NCBI GenBank assembly: GCA_045532255.1
Contig: JAZSFO010000080.1
Span: 1 to 7,399, forward strand
Source: RGIG8748 sp045532255
Lineage (GTDB): Bacteria; Bacillota; Clostridia; UMGS1810
DNA: 7,399 nt
Direction of reading: 5' to 3'
The position numbers and the translations under genes were made by a program. The notes beneath the pieces are model-generated. The model searched no databases. It saw only the letters and a program-made list of their open reading frames with translations, and was not told the DNA's origin. The number at the start of each line of letters is the position of its first letter. Positions within the stretch are counted from its first letter, which is position 1. Of the stretch, positions 6,801 through 7,399 are shown piece after piece.

Positions 6801-7358
6801 CATAACTTCGATCTTCTGGATTTCGTGAGAAGTTCTGAAACCGTCAAAGAAGTGAAGGAAGGGAACTCTGCTCTTGATAGTGGAGAGGTGTGCTACACCT
6901 GCCAAATCCATAACTTCCTGTACAGAACCGGAAGCGAGCATAGCAAAGCCTGTCTGACGGCAAGCCATAACATCCTGATGGTCACCGAAGATGTTGAGAG
7001 CGTGAGCAGCGAGTGCTCTTGCACTAACATGGAAAACTGTAGGAAGAAGCTCACCTGCAATCTTGTACATATTGGGTATCATAAGAAGAAGACCCTGTGA
7101 TGCTGTAAATGTTGTTGTAAGAGCACCTGCCTGGAGAGAACCGTGAACTGCACCTGCGGCACCTGCCTCGGACTGCATTTCTACAACATCAACGGTCTGA
7201 CCGAAGATATTCTTCTCGCCTCTGGCACTCATCTCATCAACATTCTCTGCCATGTTTGATGAGGGAGTAATAGGATAGATAGCAGCAACTTCGGTAAATG
7301 CGTAGGACACATATGCGGCAGCATTGTTACCATCCATGGTTTTGAATTTCTTTGCCAT
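3840..7358 (-). CDS. nifJ: Pyruvate:ferredoxin (flavodoxin) oxidoreductase, single-chain
   Basis: This cytoplasmic enzyme oxidises pyruvate with CoA to acetyl-CoA and CO2 and passes electrons to ferredoxin or flavodoxin, using thiamine diphosphate and three [4Fe-4S] clusters. The 1172 residues cover the whole fused family layout. The N-terminal catalytic domain has YPITPSSNMAE (28-38). Thr31, Glu64 and Arg114 sit at positions known to be catalytic in the Desulfovibrio africanus enzyme. A second, transketolase C-terminal-like domain is at about 255-400, a gamma domain at about 415-600, and the EKR motif at 674-676. Two ferredoxin motifs follow (Cys690/693/696/700 and Cys744/747/750/754). The proximal cluster ligands are Cys809, Cys812, Cys837 and Cys1069. 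The thiamine diphosphate site is GDGWAYDIGYGGLDH (960-974) with YSNTGGQ (992-998). The C-terminus stops near 1172, without the longer tail of the 1232-residue D. africanus enzyme. The ATG at 7358 has an ideal AGGAGGT site. A strong terminator follows, and no operon partner is visible. Confidence 0.98.
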   Translation of the reverse strand: MAKKFKTMDGNNAAAYVSYAFTEVAAIYPITPSSNMAENVDEMSARGEKNIFGQTVDVVEMQSEAGAAGAVHGSLQAGALTTTFTASQGLLLMIPNMYKIAGELLPTVFHVSARALAAHALNIFGDHQDVMACRQTGFAMLASGSVQEVMDLAGVAHLSTIKSRVPFLHFFDGFRTSHEIQKIEVMDYEDLKSLVDYDAIKAFKDSALNPEHPVLRGTAQNSDIYFQGREASNKFYDAVPDIVADYMKEISKITGRDYAPFTYYGAKDATKVIIAMGSVCETIEETIDYLTAAGEKVGVIKVHLYRPFSAKYFFDVLPETVEKIAVLDRTKEPGSLGEPLYLDVCNLFYGKAKSPVIVGGRYGLGSKDTTPTQIVAVFNNLDKAEPKNGFTIGIVDDVTNLSLELPAKVNAAPEGTTRCKFWGFGSDGTVGANKDAIKIIGDNTDLYAQAYFDYDSKKSGGVTMSHLRFGKKPIKSTYLLDEADYIACHKPAYLTQYDILDGLKKGGTFLLNCVWTPDELEEKLPANVKRYLAENEIKFYTINAVDVAVKVGLGPNRINMVTQSAFFKLSQVIDFDEAVTLIKGAIKKTYGKKGDEIVNMNYAAVDGAIEALTKIEVPASWKDAKDDTAADTNRPAFIKDIVDPVNAQRGNKLPVSTFNGIEDGTFETGTSAYEKRGVAVNVPTWIADKCIQCNQCSLVCPHAAIRPVLLTEDEAANKPAGFDTLKATGFEGKEYRMQVSVLDCLGCGVCAQVCPKDALEMNPIDSQYDQTANWEFAMTIPSKQEEIDIAKNIKNSQFAQPMLEFSGACAGCGETPYIKLITQLFGDRMMVANATGCTSIWGGSAPSMPYSKNAEGKGPAWANSLFEDNAEFGLGMVKANSKIRNTLKDRMESVMDIVKPELADAFKAWIAGMNDAAASKAAAKDIEALIKDADMSNPAIKEISDRTDFLVKRSQWVFGGDGWAYDIGYGGLDHVIASNEDINIFVVDTEVYSNTGGQSSKATPTGAVAKFAASGKKVKKKDLGMIGTTYGYVYVAQIALGANPAQALKAIREAEAYNGPSLVIAYAPCINHGIKAKGNMANSIAEEKKAVETGYWHLWRYDPTLAEEGKNPFQLDSKEPTGKVIDFLMGENRYLMLQKAYPDMAEQIFAKAEKDLMERYETYKRMAKAYND

Positions 7359-7366
7359 GTTAAATG

Positions 7367-7373
7367 ACCTCCT
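7367..7373 (-). promoter_or_regulatory. Consensus ribosome binding site of nifJ
   Basis: The minus strand reads AGGAGGT, fully complementary to the 16S rRNA 3' end, 8 nt before the ATG at 7358. This confirms the start and fits a highly expressed gene. Only 26 bases remain upstream in the window and they are AT-rich, so the nifJ promoter cannot be judged. Confidence 0.9.
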
Positions 7374-7399
7374 ATTTGAATTTAATTAATAAATAAAAT

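Noticed and set aside
3840..7358. Frameshift, fusion or missing ligand in nifJ
   Set aside because: All expected domains, both ferredoxin motifs, four proximal cluster cysteines and the thiamine diphosphate motif are present in one intact frame of normal length.

Overview
The window looks like chromosomal DNA from a low-to-moderate GC anaerobic Firmicute, probably class Clostridia. The evidence is a single-chain pyruvate:ferredoxin oxidoreductase, a VanW-type envelope protein, a secreted multidomain protein of a kind common in clostridia, AT-rich intergenic regions, strong Shine-Dalgarno sites and sigma-A-like promoters. I cannot place it below class from sequence alone. All three genes lie on the minus strand, so they are read from right to left, and each appears to be its own transcription unit.

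Right part (3785-7399): nifJ encodes a complete 1172-residue pyruvate:ferredoxin oxidoreductase. It has an optimal ribosome binding site and is closed by a strong hairpin terminator. Its product makes acetyl-CoA and reduced ferredoxin, the central step of anaerobic energy metabolism.

Middle (1850-3784): a 581-residue membrane-anchored VanW-family protein with a G5-like domain and an acidic tail. Between the nifJ terminator and this gene lie a consensus -10 promoter and, at the predicted 5' end of the mRNA, a near-perfect 25-bp stem-loop. All three non-Watson-Crick positions of that stem are G-U pairs only on the minus-strand RNA. The 3' end of the gene runs into a short tandem repeat that supplies the stop codon, followed by a CUUG-capped hairpin.

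Left part (143-1850): a secreted protein of about 396-399 residues with a signal peptide, a CBM6/35-like carbohydrate-binding module, an Ig-like (SbsA/SwmB type) domain and a C-terminal beta domain. It has no visible catalytic domain. A 490-bp spacer precedes it, with a near-consensus promoter about 250 nt upstream, a weaker promoter nearer the gene and several short palindromes. The gene ends at a clear terminator. A further strong promoter (44-72) reads out of the left edge towards an unseen gene.

Nothing links the three genes in function beyond shared strand and house-keeping or envelope roles. I found no phage, IS, CRISPR, toxin-antitoxin or defence system. The least explained structures are the VanW-gene leader stem-loop and the long leader and architecture of the secreted protein.
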